From contig NZ_CP014224.1 in NCBI RefSeq assembly GCF_001697185.1, positions 1,922,001-1,986,000 of the forward strand: a DNA stretch of 64,000 nt. Direction: 5' to 3'. The notes beneath the pieces are model-generated. The model searched no databases, was not told the origin of the DNA, and saw nothing but the letters and a program-made list of their open reading frames with translations. The translations under genes and the position numbers were made by a program. Source of the stretch: Wenyingzhuangia fucanilytica. GTDB taxonomy: Bacteria > Bacteroidota > Bacteroidia > Flavobacteriales > Flavobacteriaceae. This document shows, piece after piece, positions 35,316 through 44,560 of the stretch (within the stretch, counting starts at the first letter, position 1; each line of letters begins with the position of its first letter).

Positions 35316-36710
35316 TTAAAAATTTAAATACCCTTTTACATTATTGTAACAAATATCTTTTAAGATTTTTGTCAACCAAGGGATGTCATTTGGCAACTCT
35401 CCCGTTTGGATTTTCCCTCCAAAATAGTTACATAACAACCTTCTAAAATATTCATGCCTTGGATAAGATAAGAAACTTCTAGAATCGGTTAACATTCCTA
35501 TAAAACAAGAAATTAACCCTAAACTAGATAAGGCATCAAAATGATCTTCAATCCCTTTCTTTTGATCTAAAAACCACCAAGAAGCCCCATACTGAACTTT
35601 CCCCTTCATGGTTCCTTCATTAAAGTTTCCAACCATCGCTGCAAAAACATAATTATCGGCAGGGTTTAAATTATAAATAATCGTTTTCCCTAATTTATCT
35701 TCTTTACTTAAACGATTTAAGAATTTTGACAAACTTTGGGCTTGAGGAAAATCACCAATAGAATCCCAACCAGTATCAGGTCCTAGAATACTTAATTTTC
35801 TTGAATTATTATTTCTTAATGCTCCTAAGTGTAATTGCTGTACCCAACCTTTTTCGTGATATTTTTCGAATAAAATTACTAGAATAGCAGATTTATATTC
35901 TTCAATTTCCTTGGCTGTTAAAATCTTATTTTCTTTCCTTTTCTTAAAAATTGTATCTACAGACTTTAAACTAAAATCTGCTGCACAAACATTTTCTAAA
36001 CCATGATCTGAAATTCTACATCCTTTTTCATTAAAAAAATCAATTCTTCCCCCTATAAAGTCAATCAAATCATAAATAGAGCTAATATCCTTTTTAAATA
36101 TTTCTTCTGATTTTTCCATATAATCAAGAAAACCTTCACTCTCTATATTCATAAACCCATCTGGTCTAAAAGAAGCGGTTACCTTAAAAGAATTTCCTTG
36201 TGCTTTAATGGTATCATGGTAGGCCATATCATACAGAGGATCATCCGTAGTACAAATATGTTCAACATTCATTTTTTTTATCAACCCTTGTGTGCTAAAC
36301 TCGGGTAATCGTAATTTTTCTGATGTTTGCTCATAAATACTTGCATGATTTTTTTCTGTAAGCAATTCGTCAATATCAAAATAGCGTTTCATTTCCAAAT
36401 GCGTCCAATGATAAAGAGGATTTAACACTGCATAAGGAACGGTATGAGCCCATTTTTTAAACTTTTCTTCGTCCGAAGTATTTCCTGTAATATACTTTTC
36501 ATCAACCCCTAAAGTTCTCATAGCTCTCCATTTATAATGATCTCCTTTTAACCAAGCTTGAGAAATATTTTGAAAAGAAGTATTATTGGCTATTTCATCT
36601 GGAGGTAAATGACAGTGGTAATCTATTATAGGTAAATCTTTTACTGCATTGTATAACTCAACTGCCTTATCATTCTGAAGTAAAAACTGATCGTTGATAA
36701 AGTTCTTCAT
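35316..36710 (-). CDS. uxaC: Glucuronate isomerase
   Basis: This 464-residue enzyme isomerises D-glucuronate to fructuronate or galacturonate to tagaturonate. It is full length and shows DYHCHLPPDEIA (metal-binding HxH), the WKWRAMR-type segment (HYKWRAMRTLGV), TDDP, the TASFRPD region, QLHLGALRNNN and GMLTDSRSFLSYPRHEYFRR. It is monocistronic: its own promoter with an overlapping LacI-type palindrome, and its own terminator. No other uronate gene (uxuA, uxuB, kdgK, kdgA) is in the window, so the rest of that pathway lies elsewhere. Confidence 0.96.
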   Translation of the reverse strand: MKNFINDQFLLQNDKAVELYNAVKDLPIIDYHCHLPPDEIANNTSFQNISQAWLKGDHYKWRAMRTLGVDEKYITGNTSDEEKFKKWAHTVPYAVLNPLYHWTHLEMKRYFDIDELLTEKNHASIYEQTSEKLRLPEFSTQGLIKKMNVEHICTTDDPLYDMAYHDTIKAQGNSFKVTASFRPDGFMNIESEGFLDYMEKSEEIFKKDISSIYDLIDFIGGRIDFFNEKGCRISDHGLENVCAADFSLKSVDTIFKKRKENKILTAKEIEEYKSAILVILFEKYHEKGWVQQLHLGALRNNNSRKLSILGPDTGWDSIGDFPQAQSLSKFLNRLSKEDKLGKTIIYNLNPADNYVFAAMVGNFNEGTMKGKVQYGASWWFLDQKKGIEDHFDALSSLGLISCFIGMLTDSRSFLSYPRHEYFRRLLCNYFGGKIQTGELPNDIPWLTKILKDICYNNVKGYLNF

Positions 36711-36739
36711 CTATATATTTTATTTGGAAATCAAAATCC

Positions 36740-36751
36740 GTTAACGTTAAC
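36740..36751. promoter_or_regulatory. LacI-family operator palindrome GTTAACGTTAAC
   Basis: A perfect 12-bp palindrome with the central CG typical of LacI/GalR operators lies directly downstream of the uxaC -7 box, sharing its last base. Binding there would block transcription start. The only LacI-type regulator seen in the window is two features downstream. Confidence 0.75.
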
Positions 36752-36781
36752 AAATATATTTGATTTTATCTGTAATTCAAA
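36751..36781 (-). promoter_or_regulatory. uxaC promoter (TTTG-N19-TATATTTG)
   Basis: On the minus strand TTTG (36781-36778), exactly 19 bases, then TATATTTG (36758-36751) is a full match to the Bacteroidota consensus. The start of transcription would fall within the LacI-type palindrome. It is the best promoter match I found in the window. Confidence 0.83.
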
Positions 36782-36896
36782 TAAATCTATAGTATTAATC
36801 ATAAAAACGGTTTTACTGTAATAACTATTTAAACTCTTATTCCATTTTATATAATAGGTAGCATTTAATTTTTCATTATCATTATGACAAACAAAA

Positions 36897-36927
36897 AAGC
36901 CTTATAAACATATCGTTTATAAGGCTT
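36897..36927 (-). terminator. Terminator at the left end of the polysaccharide locus
   Basis: A 13-bp perfect stem (AAGCCTTATAAAC / GTTTATAAGGCTT) with a 5-base loop, followed on the minus strand by TTTTTTG, lies about 80 bases past the stop of the leftmost sulfatase. A second small hairpin (CTCATTT / AAATGAG) is at 36932-36946. The rest of the gap up to uxaC holds only the uxaC promoter and operator. Confidence 0.82.
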
Positions 36928-37005
36928 ATACCTCATTTAAAATGAGAGCTTCGGAGTAAGTATAATTCTATTATAGTTAATCTTTTTGAAGTAAATCCAA
37001 AATGT

Positions 37006-38568
37006 TTATCTCAATTTTAATTGTTGAATTTTTTGATAATCATTTCCTCTTAACTCTTCAAAAACACCTAATAATTCTTTAAGTTTATTTGGGTATGATT
37101 TTGCTAAATTATTTTGTTGTCCAACGTCTTTCTTTAGATCATACAATTGATAATCTTTAGAGTTTCCAAATTCTATTCCCACTTTTTCACTAAAAGCTGG
37201 ACCTTTATAAGGAGGAATCATTAACCAATCTCCACTTCTTAAAGCTGTTCTAGAGGTTGCTTCAATAATTAAATTATCTCTACCCTTTGTAGTTTCTCCC
37301 ATAAAGGTTGATAATAAATTTTGACTATCTAACCCTTCTTCTACTTTTGCTCCTGTTAAATTAGCTAAAGAAGACAATAAATCCATTTGACAAACAACAG
37401 CATCAGAAACCATTGGTTTTATTGTTCCTTTCCAGGTAACACTAAAAGGAACTCTTACACCAGCTTCGAACAAACTATACTTTCCTCCTCTTAAATCACC
37501 TGCTGGTTTATGATTTCCTAATTTTTCAACTGCATCATCATAATATCCATCATTTAACACAGGTCCATTATCACTAGAAAAAACAATTAATGTGTTTTCT
37601 AACATTCCTTCTTGTTCTAAAGTTTTCATAAACTCTCCAATACACCAATCAGCTTCTAAAATAACATCTCCTCTTGGTCCTAAACCAGATTTTCCTGCAA
37701 ATCTTGGGTGTGGAATTCTTGGCACATGTGGTTGTTGCATTGCATAGTATAGAAAAAATGGTTTTTCTTTATGTGTTTTTACATAGTTTTTCGCTTTGGC
37801 TAAAAAGTGATCTGCCATATCAGTGTCAACCCATTTTGCAGCTTCTCCACCTTTCATAAATCCAATTCTAGGAACCCCATTTACAATACTATTATTATGT
37901 CCATGGTGCCATTTCATTGTTAACATTTCTGGATGATCTATAGCTGTTGGTTCTCCTTCAAAATTATTTTTATAATCAACAGAAATTGGGTCTTTAGGAT
38001 CAAGTCCAACAACATTTCCGTTCTCTATATACACTGTAGGAACTCGGTCTTGTGTTGCTGCAAGTATATAAGAAGAATCAAAACCAACCTCATTTGGTCC
38101 AGGTTTAATTTGTTCGTTCCAATTAACATAACCAGTACCTAAACCTAAATGCCATTTTCCTATAATAGCAGTATCATAGCCTTTACTTTTTAACATTTTA
38201 GGTAATGTTTGTTGTTCTGTACCAATAATTAAAGGTGCTGTTCCTGGTAAAATTTTAGCATCTTTATTTCTCCACGGATACACTCCTGTTAACAATGCAT
38301 AACGACTTGGAGTACAAGTGGCTGAAGAAGCATAACCGTTTGTAAATTTTACTCCTTGATTGATTAAATTATCAATATTTGGAGTTTCCAATTCTGTGGC
38401 TCCATAAGCACTAACATCACCATATCCTAAGTCATCTAAATAGATGACCACTACATTAGGTTTTGTTTTATTTATTACTTTTTTTTCTTCTTTATTGGAT
38501 TTGCACGAAACCATGCTACCAACAGCCAAAATGGCTAAACTAGACAGAAAGATGTTTCTTAAATTCAT
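37006..38568 (-). CDS. S1 sulfatase, lipoprotein (C-T-P-S-R)
   Basis: This is a protein of about 520 residues, counted from MNLRNIFLSSLAIL; the open frame extends 17 codons further but the signal peptide begins here. Lipobox cysteine is C22 (GSMVSCKS). The formylglycine site is C85 in CTPSRYALLTG, with the metal ligands of VIYLDDLGYGD upstream and FSSDNGPV downstream, and GKWHLGLG. It resembles arylsulfatase A-type members that cut exo-sulfates from galactose-containing polymers. It is the last gene of the locus, 85 bases after a GH110 gene. Activity needs a sulfatase-maturing enzyme, which is not in this window. The substrate is inferred from context. Confidence 0.9.
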   Translation of the reverse strand: MNLRNIFLSSLAILAVGSMVSCKSNKEEKKVINKTKPNVVVIYLDDLGYGDVSAYGATELETPNIDNLINQGVKFTNGYASSATCTPSRYALLTGVYPWRNKDAKILPGTAPLIIGTEQQTLPKMLKSKGYDTAIIGKWHLGLGTGYVNWNEQIKPGPNEVGFDSSYILAATQDRVPTVYIENGNVVGLDPKDPISVDYKNNFEGEPTAIDHPEMLTMKWHHGHNNSIVNGVPRIGFMKGGEAAKWVDTDMADHFLAKAKNYVKTHKEKPFFLYYAMQQPHVPRIPHPRFAGKSGLGPRGDVILEADWCIGEFMKTLEQEGMLENTLIVFSSDNGPVLNDGYYDDAVEKLGNHKPAGDLRGGKYSLFEAGVRVPFSVTWKGTIKPMVSDAVVCQMDLLSSLANLTGAKVEEGLDSQNLLSTFMGETTKGRDNLIIEATSRTALRSGDWLMIPPYKGPAFSEKVGIEFGNSKDYQLYDLKKDVGQQNNLAKSYPNKLKELLGVFEELRGNDYQKIQQLKLR

Positions 38569-38653
38569 TTTATATATTTTAATTTTAAACTGGATATTTA
38601 TTTTACGAGTTAGTATCAAAACAGATGGTAGTAATGACTTTTTTATTTATCTA

Positions 38654-40555
38654 TTATTTAAATTTCAACTTTGGTAATAGATTGTCTTTTACTAAAATTT
38701 GTTTTGCTTTTCCTTTGTACTTATTCTTTTTAAAGGTGATATTCTTTGATGTTTTAACAGTTATTGCAGGGTTTTCTGGATGCAATATTTTAAAAGTTCC
38801 TGAATTACTAATTGTATTTTTAGAAAAAATTAATCCATCTGTATTGGCAACCTCTAAGATTAAATTATCAAATTGATTAAAGGTGTTATTGATAATACTA
38901 ATATTTTTAAACGCAATATTTTCATTATCATCATCAGTAACAAAACGAATCACTCCTCTGTTCTGACCACTATGTGTACAGTCTTGAAAAGTATTATTTT
39001 CTATTAAAATATTAGCTCCATTACCTGATTCGTACCAATGTCCACTTTCTACAGGAATTAAAATAGCTTCCATTTCTGTACTAAAAAAGTTATTTCTTAC
39101 AATTGTTTTTAAGGGATTAGATATTAATAACCCTCTTGCTCTATTATTACTAATGGTACAATTTTCTACTAACAAATCTGGATATGCATCTAAATTTTCA
39201 ATTAAATCCCCTGTCTTAATTTCTTTAGGTAGTTCTTCATTAAAAGTTATAATTTGGTATCGTCCGTTAATGAATTGAACCTCTTTAATAGTTAATTTGT
39301 GATACGGAAAAAATGAATCACTCAATCTAACCAAACCAATAAGATCTTCTTCTTTTCCTATTTGAAAACCTTGTTGTTGCGAATGTCCCATTCTAACCCC
39401 TATTTTATTCCCTCCCAAAACATCAACAATTTTTTGATAGGTTCCGTGAACGTTCATCGCATCGTCTAACTGATTTTGAAAAGTGGAATTTCTCAATACT
39501 ATTTTTCCTCTACACCCTACAAAATGTGTAGCATCAGCAGTTGCAGATACCATTCTACCATGAGAGGGAGTGATATTAAAATTATCTAAAATTAAATCTG
39601 ATGAATTTTCTGCAATAATCCCCATTCCACCAGCGTGATGAATATTTACATTGGTTCCATTAAAGCCATCAGTATTTGTTACTCTAAAGGCCGGGGCCAA
39701 TCTATTTACACTTTGATCTCCTTTTGCCGTTAAAATCATTCCTACAGGAGGTAACTTTTTTTTGTGGTTAAAAACCCTTACCAAACCTGGTTTTAACTCC
39801 TTTACTATTAGATTATTTTCTTTTCCATAATCTTTAAACAACTTTCCTCTATCATCTACTTCGTACTTGTATTTAATTTTATCTAGATTTCTAGAAACAT
39901 TATTTTTTCTAATAGTTGTTAGGTTTGTATAACTTTCGGTATCAAACATAATTGCCTCTCTAATAGGATCATACAATATAGTTTGGCCTAAATTATGTTC
40001 GTAAAACTCTTTTATAAAAATCAATTCTCCATTTCTAATTTCATAAGGATATTTATCCGAAATGGTCATATCAAAAGTTTTGTTTTTTTCATCAACAGCT
40101 ACAATTTTTGTTTCGCTATGAAAAGGAATTTCCCAATCTACAGATACATTTTTAACCGTAACATTTTTAGAACTATTAATTAAAAAAGGAACCATTTTTC
40201 CATGAAAAATAAAGGTAGATCCTTGACCATCTATAGTGATGTTTTTAAAATCAAAAATTGGAAAAGCAGTTCTTACCATTACATCGTCATGATTAGAAAT
40301 GTAACAAAACTTTTCTAGTGCTTTATCAGAATAAAAATGATAGATACCTTTTTCAAATTTAATTTGATTTTCTTGCTCCTTATTTAAATTTAAAATTTTA
40401 TTTAAAACAGCTGGAGTAGCGTCCTCAGCAATATCTGTTTTAAAAACAATAGGCTCCACAGCTGTTGGTTTAGCAAATGAATTTGTAGTAAATACAAATA
40501 GTACTACCCAAAAACTTTTTATCAAACCTAAAATATTCTTTTTAGTATTTTTCAT
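38654..40555 (-). CDS. GH110-family alpha-1,3-galactosidase (copy 1)
   Basis: This 633-residue secreted protein has a signal peptide (about 1-28, TTNSFAKP) and a right-handed parallel beta-helix with NNTF/NNRARG-type coils. Signature regions are ITIDGQGSTFIFHGKMVPF, HAGGMGIIAENSSD, the acid cluster D341 (TADATHFVGCRG) and D364-D365 (LDDAMNVHGTY), and the C-terminal NNTF repeats. The three-aspartate arrangement, 23 residues apart, is that of GH110 exo-alpha-1,3-galactosidases. In carrageenans the alpha-galactose is linked 1,3 to beta-galactose, so this enzyme would act after desulfation. It has its own unit after the terminator at 40646. Confidence 0.85.
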   Translation of the reverse strand: MKNTKKNILGLIKSFWVVLFVFTTNSFAKPTAVEPIVFKTDIAEDATPAVLNKILNLNKEQENQIKFEKGIYHFYSDKALEKFCYISNHDDVMVRTAFPIFDFKNITIDGQGSTFIFHGKMVPFLINSSKNVTVKNVSVDWEIPFHSETKIVAVDEKNKTFDMTISDKYPYEIRNGELIFIKEFYEHNLGQTILYDPIREAIMFDTESYTNLTTIRKNNVSRNLDKIKYKYEVDDRGKLFKDYGKENNLIVKELKPGLVRVFNHKKKLPPVGMILTAKGDQSVNRLAPAFRVTNTDGFNGTNVNIHHAGGMGIIAENSSDLILDNFNITPSHGRMVSATADATHFVGCRGKIVLRNSTFQNQLDDAMNVHGTYQKIVDVLGGNKIGVRMGHSQQQGFQIGKEEDLIGLVRLSDSFFPYHKLTIKEVQFINGRYQIITFNEELPKEIKTGDLIENLDAYPDLLVENCTISNNRARGLLISNPLKTIVRNNFFSTEMEAILIPVESGHWYESGNGANILIENNTFQDCTHSGQNRGVIRFVTDDDNENIAFKNISIINNTFNQFDNLILEVANTDGLIFSKNTISNSGTFKILHPENPAITVKTSKNITFKKNKYKGKAKQILVKDNLLPKLKFK

Positions 40556-40645
40556 TCTTAATTTTAATTACTTGCCTCTAGCAAAGATTGTTTTTTAATA
40601 AAAGATAAATGTTTCCTTTTGTAAATTAATTGTATCTATAAGTAA

Positions 40646-40678
40646 AAAAGGACTTATTCATAAAGAATAAGTCCTTTT
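40646..40678 (-). terminator. Terminator after the GH2/sulfatase operon
   Basis: A perfect 14-bp stem (AAAAGGACTTATTC / GAATAAGTCCTTTT) with a 5-base loop lies just past the GH2 stop codon on the minus strand. It closes the four-gene unit 47342-40700. Confidence 0.83.
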
Positions 40679-40699
40679 AAAACCCTGTTAATATTACAT

Positions 40700-43045
40700 T
40701 TACAGGTTTATCTCATAAGTTTGCTCAATCTTGTTCGATTTTGCAACAATTTTAATTTTACCTTTTTTAGTTCCGATTTTTAACAATCCTGTTGCAATTC
40801 CGGCTTCGGCTTTTATCTCTCCTACATTTTGCATGCTTGCATCTCCTTCTATTTCAAAAGTTACCTTTTCTGAATAATCAGGGACAATAGTTCCATTTTC
40901 ATCAACGGCTGCTACATATACAAATAAAACATCATTTACTCCAGCTTCTGGCTTTTTTCCAGAGGTGTCTATCCAAATTTTTAATGCTGTTGGATTTCCT
41001 GGTGTTGTTACTTCATCAATCTTTACTTCTTTTCCATCTACATAACCTACAGCTTTTAAAGTTCCTGCTTTAAAGCTTTTTAAATTGAATGTAAAAGGAG
41101 GATGTGACAAATCTGATGAATTTTTATCTGTATCTGGTTTTTGTTTTCCTATTAACTCATCATTTAAGTACAAGGCAAGTTCATCACAATTACTATATAC
41201 TTTTAGATTTAATGGAGATTTTTTATTCCAATAAGAAGCAATTTTTACTACAGCTCCATCCTCTATATCTCTTTGACTTTGATAAAAATAATAAGCAAAT
41301 TTTGGCAATCTAAAAATATCCATCAAACCAGATGCTTCTATATCGTTATGATATCCTCTATTATAATCATACATCACCCAATAACTGTCTGAAAAAGCTA
41401 CTGTATTCTGTAAGTTATCATTATGAGCTTCTTGTACATTGGCTGCTTGTCTTAATAAACGCTCTTCTCCAAATGCACGCTTTTGTCTACTACTAAATTC
41501 ATCTCGTAAATCGTTCGGTAATTGATCTTGATTTAACCCTGCATTTTTAGAATAATACTCCCAATCTCCATATTCTGAAACTGAATAAGGTTTGTCTTTA
41601 AGTTTGTGAGGAGACAATATTCTATGTTGTCTTGCTTGTAAATAAATATCATATACATCGTCCATCCAACCACTAGAGTACACATTTTCTCCAGGGTATT
41701 CTGCATGTACAATTCTATCTAACTCCTCCATAAAGAAAACTGGCATTTGCGTTTCGTTAAGAGATACTTCCCATGCCAACACTGATGGGTGATTTCTATC
41801 TCTACGAATTAATTGTTCTGCCGATTTGTAACAATACGCTCTAAACTGATCGTTATCTAAGTAGTATTGCCATCCTAAAATAGCATCTAAAACAACCAAT
41901 CCTAATTCATCACAAGCATCTAAAAAAGATGGTGATTGAGGGTAATGAGATAACCTTATATAATTAAAACCAGCATCTTTTATTTTTTTTGCATCACGAT
42001 ATTGAGCATTATCAGAAAGTGCATAACCCACAAACGGATACTCTTGATGTCTATTTACCCCTCTTAAAAAGGTTTTTTCTCCGTTAATAAACAATTCTTT
42101 GTTTTTAAACTCAAATTTTCTAATTCCAAAACGTGTTGTTTCTTGATCTATTATATTTCCATCTACTATTATTGAAGTTTCTAAACTGTATAAATTTGGT
42201 TGTTTAGGAGACCATAACTTAGCGTTTGGTAACGTAATATTCATACTAACATCTATATCTTTTCCTGATTGAATAGAAATATCTGATGTTGTTTTGCTTT
42301 GTACTTCTTTATTATCAAATAATATTTTTTGGGTGACTTTGATCGTTTTATCACTTGTAAATTCATTAACAACATTAGTCTTAATTGCTATTTCTGATAA
42401 GTCTTTAGAAACTTTAGGATAAGTAATAAATACTCCTCCTCCAGCAACTTTATTTGCTATTGCAGGGTGAGAAATATACAATTTGTCCTTAACACTTAAC
42501 CAAGCGTTTCTGTACAAACCTCCATACATATTAAAATCTAACTTTGCCAAAGGTTTTGGTCCAGTTAGCGGGTTATCTGTATTATTAAGTCTAACAGCAA
42601 TCGTGTTTGTTTGTCCCTTAACAATATATTTAGTAGCATCAATCACTACTGGTAAATAACCTCCTTTGTGCATAGCTACTTCTACTCCATTAATCCAAAT
42701 AACAGAATGACTCATTGCCGCCTCAAACTCTACAAACACTTTTTTGTCATCATCTACTAGTGGCAAATCAAAAGATTTTCTATACCAACAGATACCTTGC
42801 CATTGATTATTAACTATAAGAGGCTCTAGATGAGCTGTATGAGGCAAGTTTACAGTTTCCCAATTTGAATCATTAAAATCTACATTTTCAAATTGAGCTT
42901 CATTATTATCATCTTTATCTAAGAGTTTAAATTTCCATTCAGAATTTATCTTAAAATGAACATTATTGGACTTTTGACATGAAAACAAACAAACCCCAAC
43001 AAAAAGGCTTAGAATGAATATTTTTATTTTAGATAGTAACTCCAT
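40700..43045 (-). CDS. GH2 glycoside hydrolase, probable beta-galactosidase, lipoprotein
   Basis: This 781-residue protein has lipobox C23 (CLFSC), a GH2 N-terminal jelly roll (about 35-190, NLPHTAHLEP), an Ig-like middle domain, and a TIM barrel (about 310-590). The acid/base is E431 (EVSLNE) and the nucleophile E491 (SVSEYGD). C-terminal Ig-like domains resemble DUF4982 and the BIG family (AVDENGTIVPDYSEKVTFEIEGDA). Substrate specificity is not readable from the sequence, but in a galactan locus an exo-beta-galactosidase is expected to alternate with GH110. It follows a sulfatase gene after 17 bases. Confidence 0.88.
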   Translation of the reverse strand: MELLSKIKIFILSLFVGVCLFSCQKSNNVHFKINSEWKFKLLDKDDNNEAQFENVDFNDSNWETVNLPHTAHLEPLIVNNQWQGICWYRKSFDLPLVDDDKKVFVEFEAAMSHSVIWINGVEVAMHKGGYLPVVIDATKYIVKGQTNTIAVRLNNTDNPLTGPKPLAKLDFNMYGGLYRNAWLSVKDKLYISHPAIANKVAGGGVFITYPKVSKDLSEIAIKTNVVNEFTSDKTIKVTQKILFDNKEVQSKTTSDISIQSGKDIDVSMNITLPNAKLWSPKQPNLYSLETSIIVDGNIIDQETTRFGIRKFEFKNKELFINGEKTFLRGVNRHQEYPFVGYALSDNAQYRDAKKIKDAGFNYIRLSHYPQSPSFLDACDELGLVVLDAILGWQYYLDNDQFRAYCYKSAEQLIRRDRNHPSVLAWEVSLNETQMPVFFMEELDRIVHAEYPGENVYSSGWMDDVYDIYLQARQHRILSPHKLKDKPYSVSEYGDWEYYSKNAGLNQDQLPNDLRDEFSSRQKRAFGEERLLRQAANVQEAHNDNLQNTVAFSDSYWVMYDYNRGYHNDIEASGLMDIFRLPKFAYYFYQSQRDIEDGAVVKIASYWNKKSPLNLKVYSNCDELALYLNDELIGKQKPDTDKNSSDLSHPPFTFNLKSFKAGTLKAVGYVDGKEVKIDEVTTPGNPTALKIWIDTSGKKPEAGVNDVLFVYVAAVDENGTIVPDYSEKVTFEIEGDASMQNVGEIKAEAGIATGLLKIGTKKGKIKIVAKSNKIEQTYEINL

Positions 43046-43062
43046 AAGTTTTAAAATAATTG

Positions 43063-44550
43063 TTAATTTTTATGATACTTTTTGTACAGATTAGAAAAGT
43101 GCTTATAACCTATTTCTTCTCCATTTACCATTCTTTGATAGTCTTTAGGATATGTTTTTTTTACCCACTCTACTAGTTCTGGTCCCTTAGTAATAATTGG
43201 TTCATAAATATCACTTACAGGTTCCATTTTTTTATCAAAACAAATGGTTTCTTTACGCAGTTTTTTTAGAATTTTAGCATACTTAGGATTGGTTGCTAAA
43301 TTGTGTAGTTGATAAGGATCGTTTTTTAAATCATATAATTCTTCTACTGGTTTTGAAGGTTCAAAAAATGGTTTTTGATTCTCATTTAACTTTCCTTCTT
43401 TATACAGTTTTCTCATTACATGTACTGCTGGTCTATAAAACTCTAAATATGCCTGATGAGCATCATAAGGAACTTCTGGCTTGTCATTTCTAATATAAGA
43501 CCAATCTGCCGAAGTAACCGCTCTTGATTTCTCTTCAATTTCATCCCATAAATCTCTTGCTCCATATACGTATTCTCTATCAAATTTTTTACTAAAAATT
43601 GGTTGACCTGTCATATAATCTGGAACTTTAACTCCTGCATAATCTACAATAGTTGCCGTGATATCTGTAGCAGAAACTACTTGATTGCTAACTTGTCCTG
43701 CTTTTATATTCTTAGGATAGTGAATTAACAAAGGAATTCTTAATCCTGGATCTTGTAAATATCCTTTTCCTCTAATGTTACAACGCCCGTTATCTCCAAT
43801 AAAAATAACGATTGTATTATCTGCCATTCCTTTTTCTTCTAACTCCTTAAAAATCATCCCAACTTCATTGTCCATGTACTCTATTTGATCTAAATACTTA
43901 GCCCAGTCTAGTCTAACCGCAGGATGATCTGCCATATATGGAGGCATATTTACTGTTTTAGGATTTACTGGATGCTTAGACTGTTCTCTAACCTCGTTCC
44001 ACCAAGGACCTCTGTGAGTAACAACACATTGAATTTGAGCAAAGAAAGGTTGATCTTCTTTTTCAAAAGTATCGTACTTATCAAAAAGTCCAAACTTGGT
44101 TTTACCATCCCATTCACCAATAGGTTTATTCTTAAAATTCACATCAATTTTTCTACCCTTATTCATTACTCCGTGGTGACCTAAAATAGTAGTATACCCA
44201 GCATCTCTTAATAATTTGGTGAAAGGTTTAAATTGAGTATCTAAAGGCACATTCCTGTTACTTCTATGGTTATGTGTGTTTGTTTTTACCTGATGAGTTC
44301 CTATCATCATAGAAGATCTACTAGGAGAGCATATAGGATTGGTTACAAAGGCATTATTAAATCTAATTCCTTCGGATGCCATTTTGTTTAAGTTAGGTGT
44401 TTTAACATCTGGCAAACCATAACATTCTAAATCTGTACTCATATCTTCTGCCATAATCCAGATGATATTTGGTTTTTCTGATTTATTTTTTTGAGCAAAA
44501 ATTAAATTTACACTCAATAAAACAGCACTGTATAAAATTATTTTTTTCAT
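43063..44550 (-). CDS. S1 sulfatase (C-S-P-S-R), heparan N-sulfatase-like subgroup
   Basis: This 495-residue secreted protein has a signal peptide (about 1-19, LIFAQ), catalytic C74 in CSPSRSSMMIG, the metal-site acid pair IMAEDMSTD and FIGDNGRC. The THQVKTNTHNHRS stretch after the active site resembles sulfamidase-type members (S1_8-like); this subfamily call is tentative. Related subfamilies have been reported in carrageenan loci, so the substrate need not be a glycosaminoglycan. It lies in an operon with two more sulfatases upstream (10-base gap) and a GH2 gene downstream. Confidence 0.9.
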   Translation of the reverse strand: MKKIILYSAVLLSVNLIFAQKNKSEKPNIIWIMAEDMSTDLECYGLPDVKTPNLNKMASEGIRFNNAFVTNPICSPSRSSMMIGTHQVKTNTHNHRSNRNVPLDTQFKPFTKLLRDAGYTTILGHHGVMNKGRKIDVNFKNKPIGEWDGKTKFGLFDKYDTFEKEDQPFFAQIQCVVTHRGPWWNEVREQSKHPVNPKTVNMPPYMADHPAVRLDWAKYLDQIEYMDNEVGMIFKELEEKGMADNTIVIFIGDNGRCNIRGKGYLQDPGLRIPLLIHYPKNIKAGQVSNQVVSATDITATIVDYAGVKVPDYMTGQPIFSKKFDREYVYGARDLWDEIEEKSRAVTSADWSYIRNDKPEVPYDAHQAYLEFYRPAVHVMRKLYKEGKLNENQKPFFEPSKPVEELYDLKNDPYQLHNLATNPKYAKILKKLRKETICFDKKMEPVSDIYEPIITKGPELVEWVKKTYPKDYQRMVNGEEIGYKHFSNLYKKYHKN

Positions 44551-44560
44551 AGTTGAATGA

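Noticed and set aside
35316-36710. uxaC as part of the sulfatase locus (ulvan or glycosaminoglycan target)
   Set aside because: uxaC has its own promoter, operator and terminator, and no uronate lyase or unsaturated-uronyl hydrolase is seen in the locus.
38569-38619. Longer sulfatase start at 38619
   Set aside because: It would place 17 residues in front of a complete lipoprotein signal peptide.
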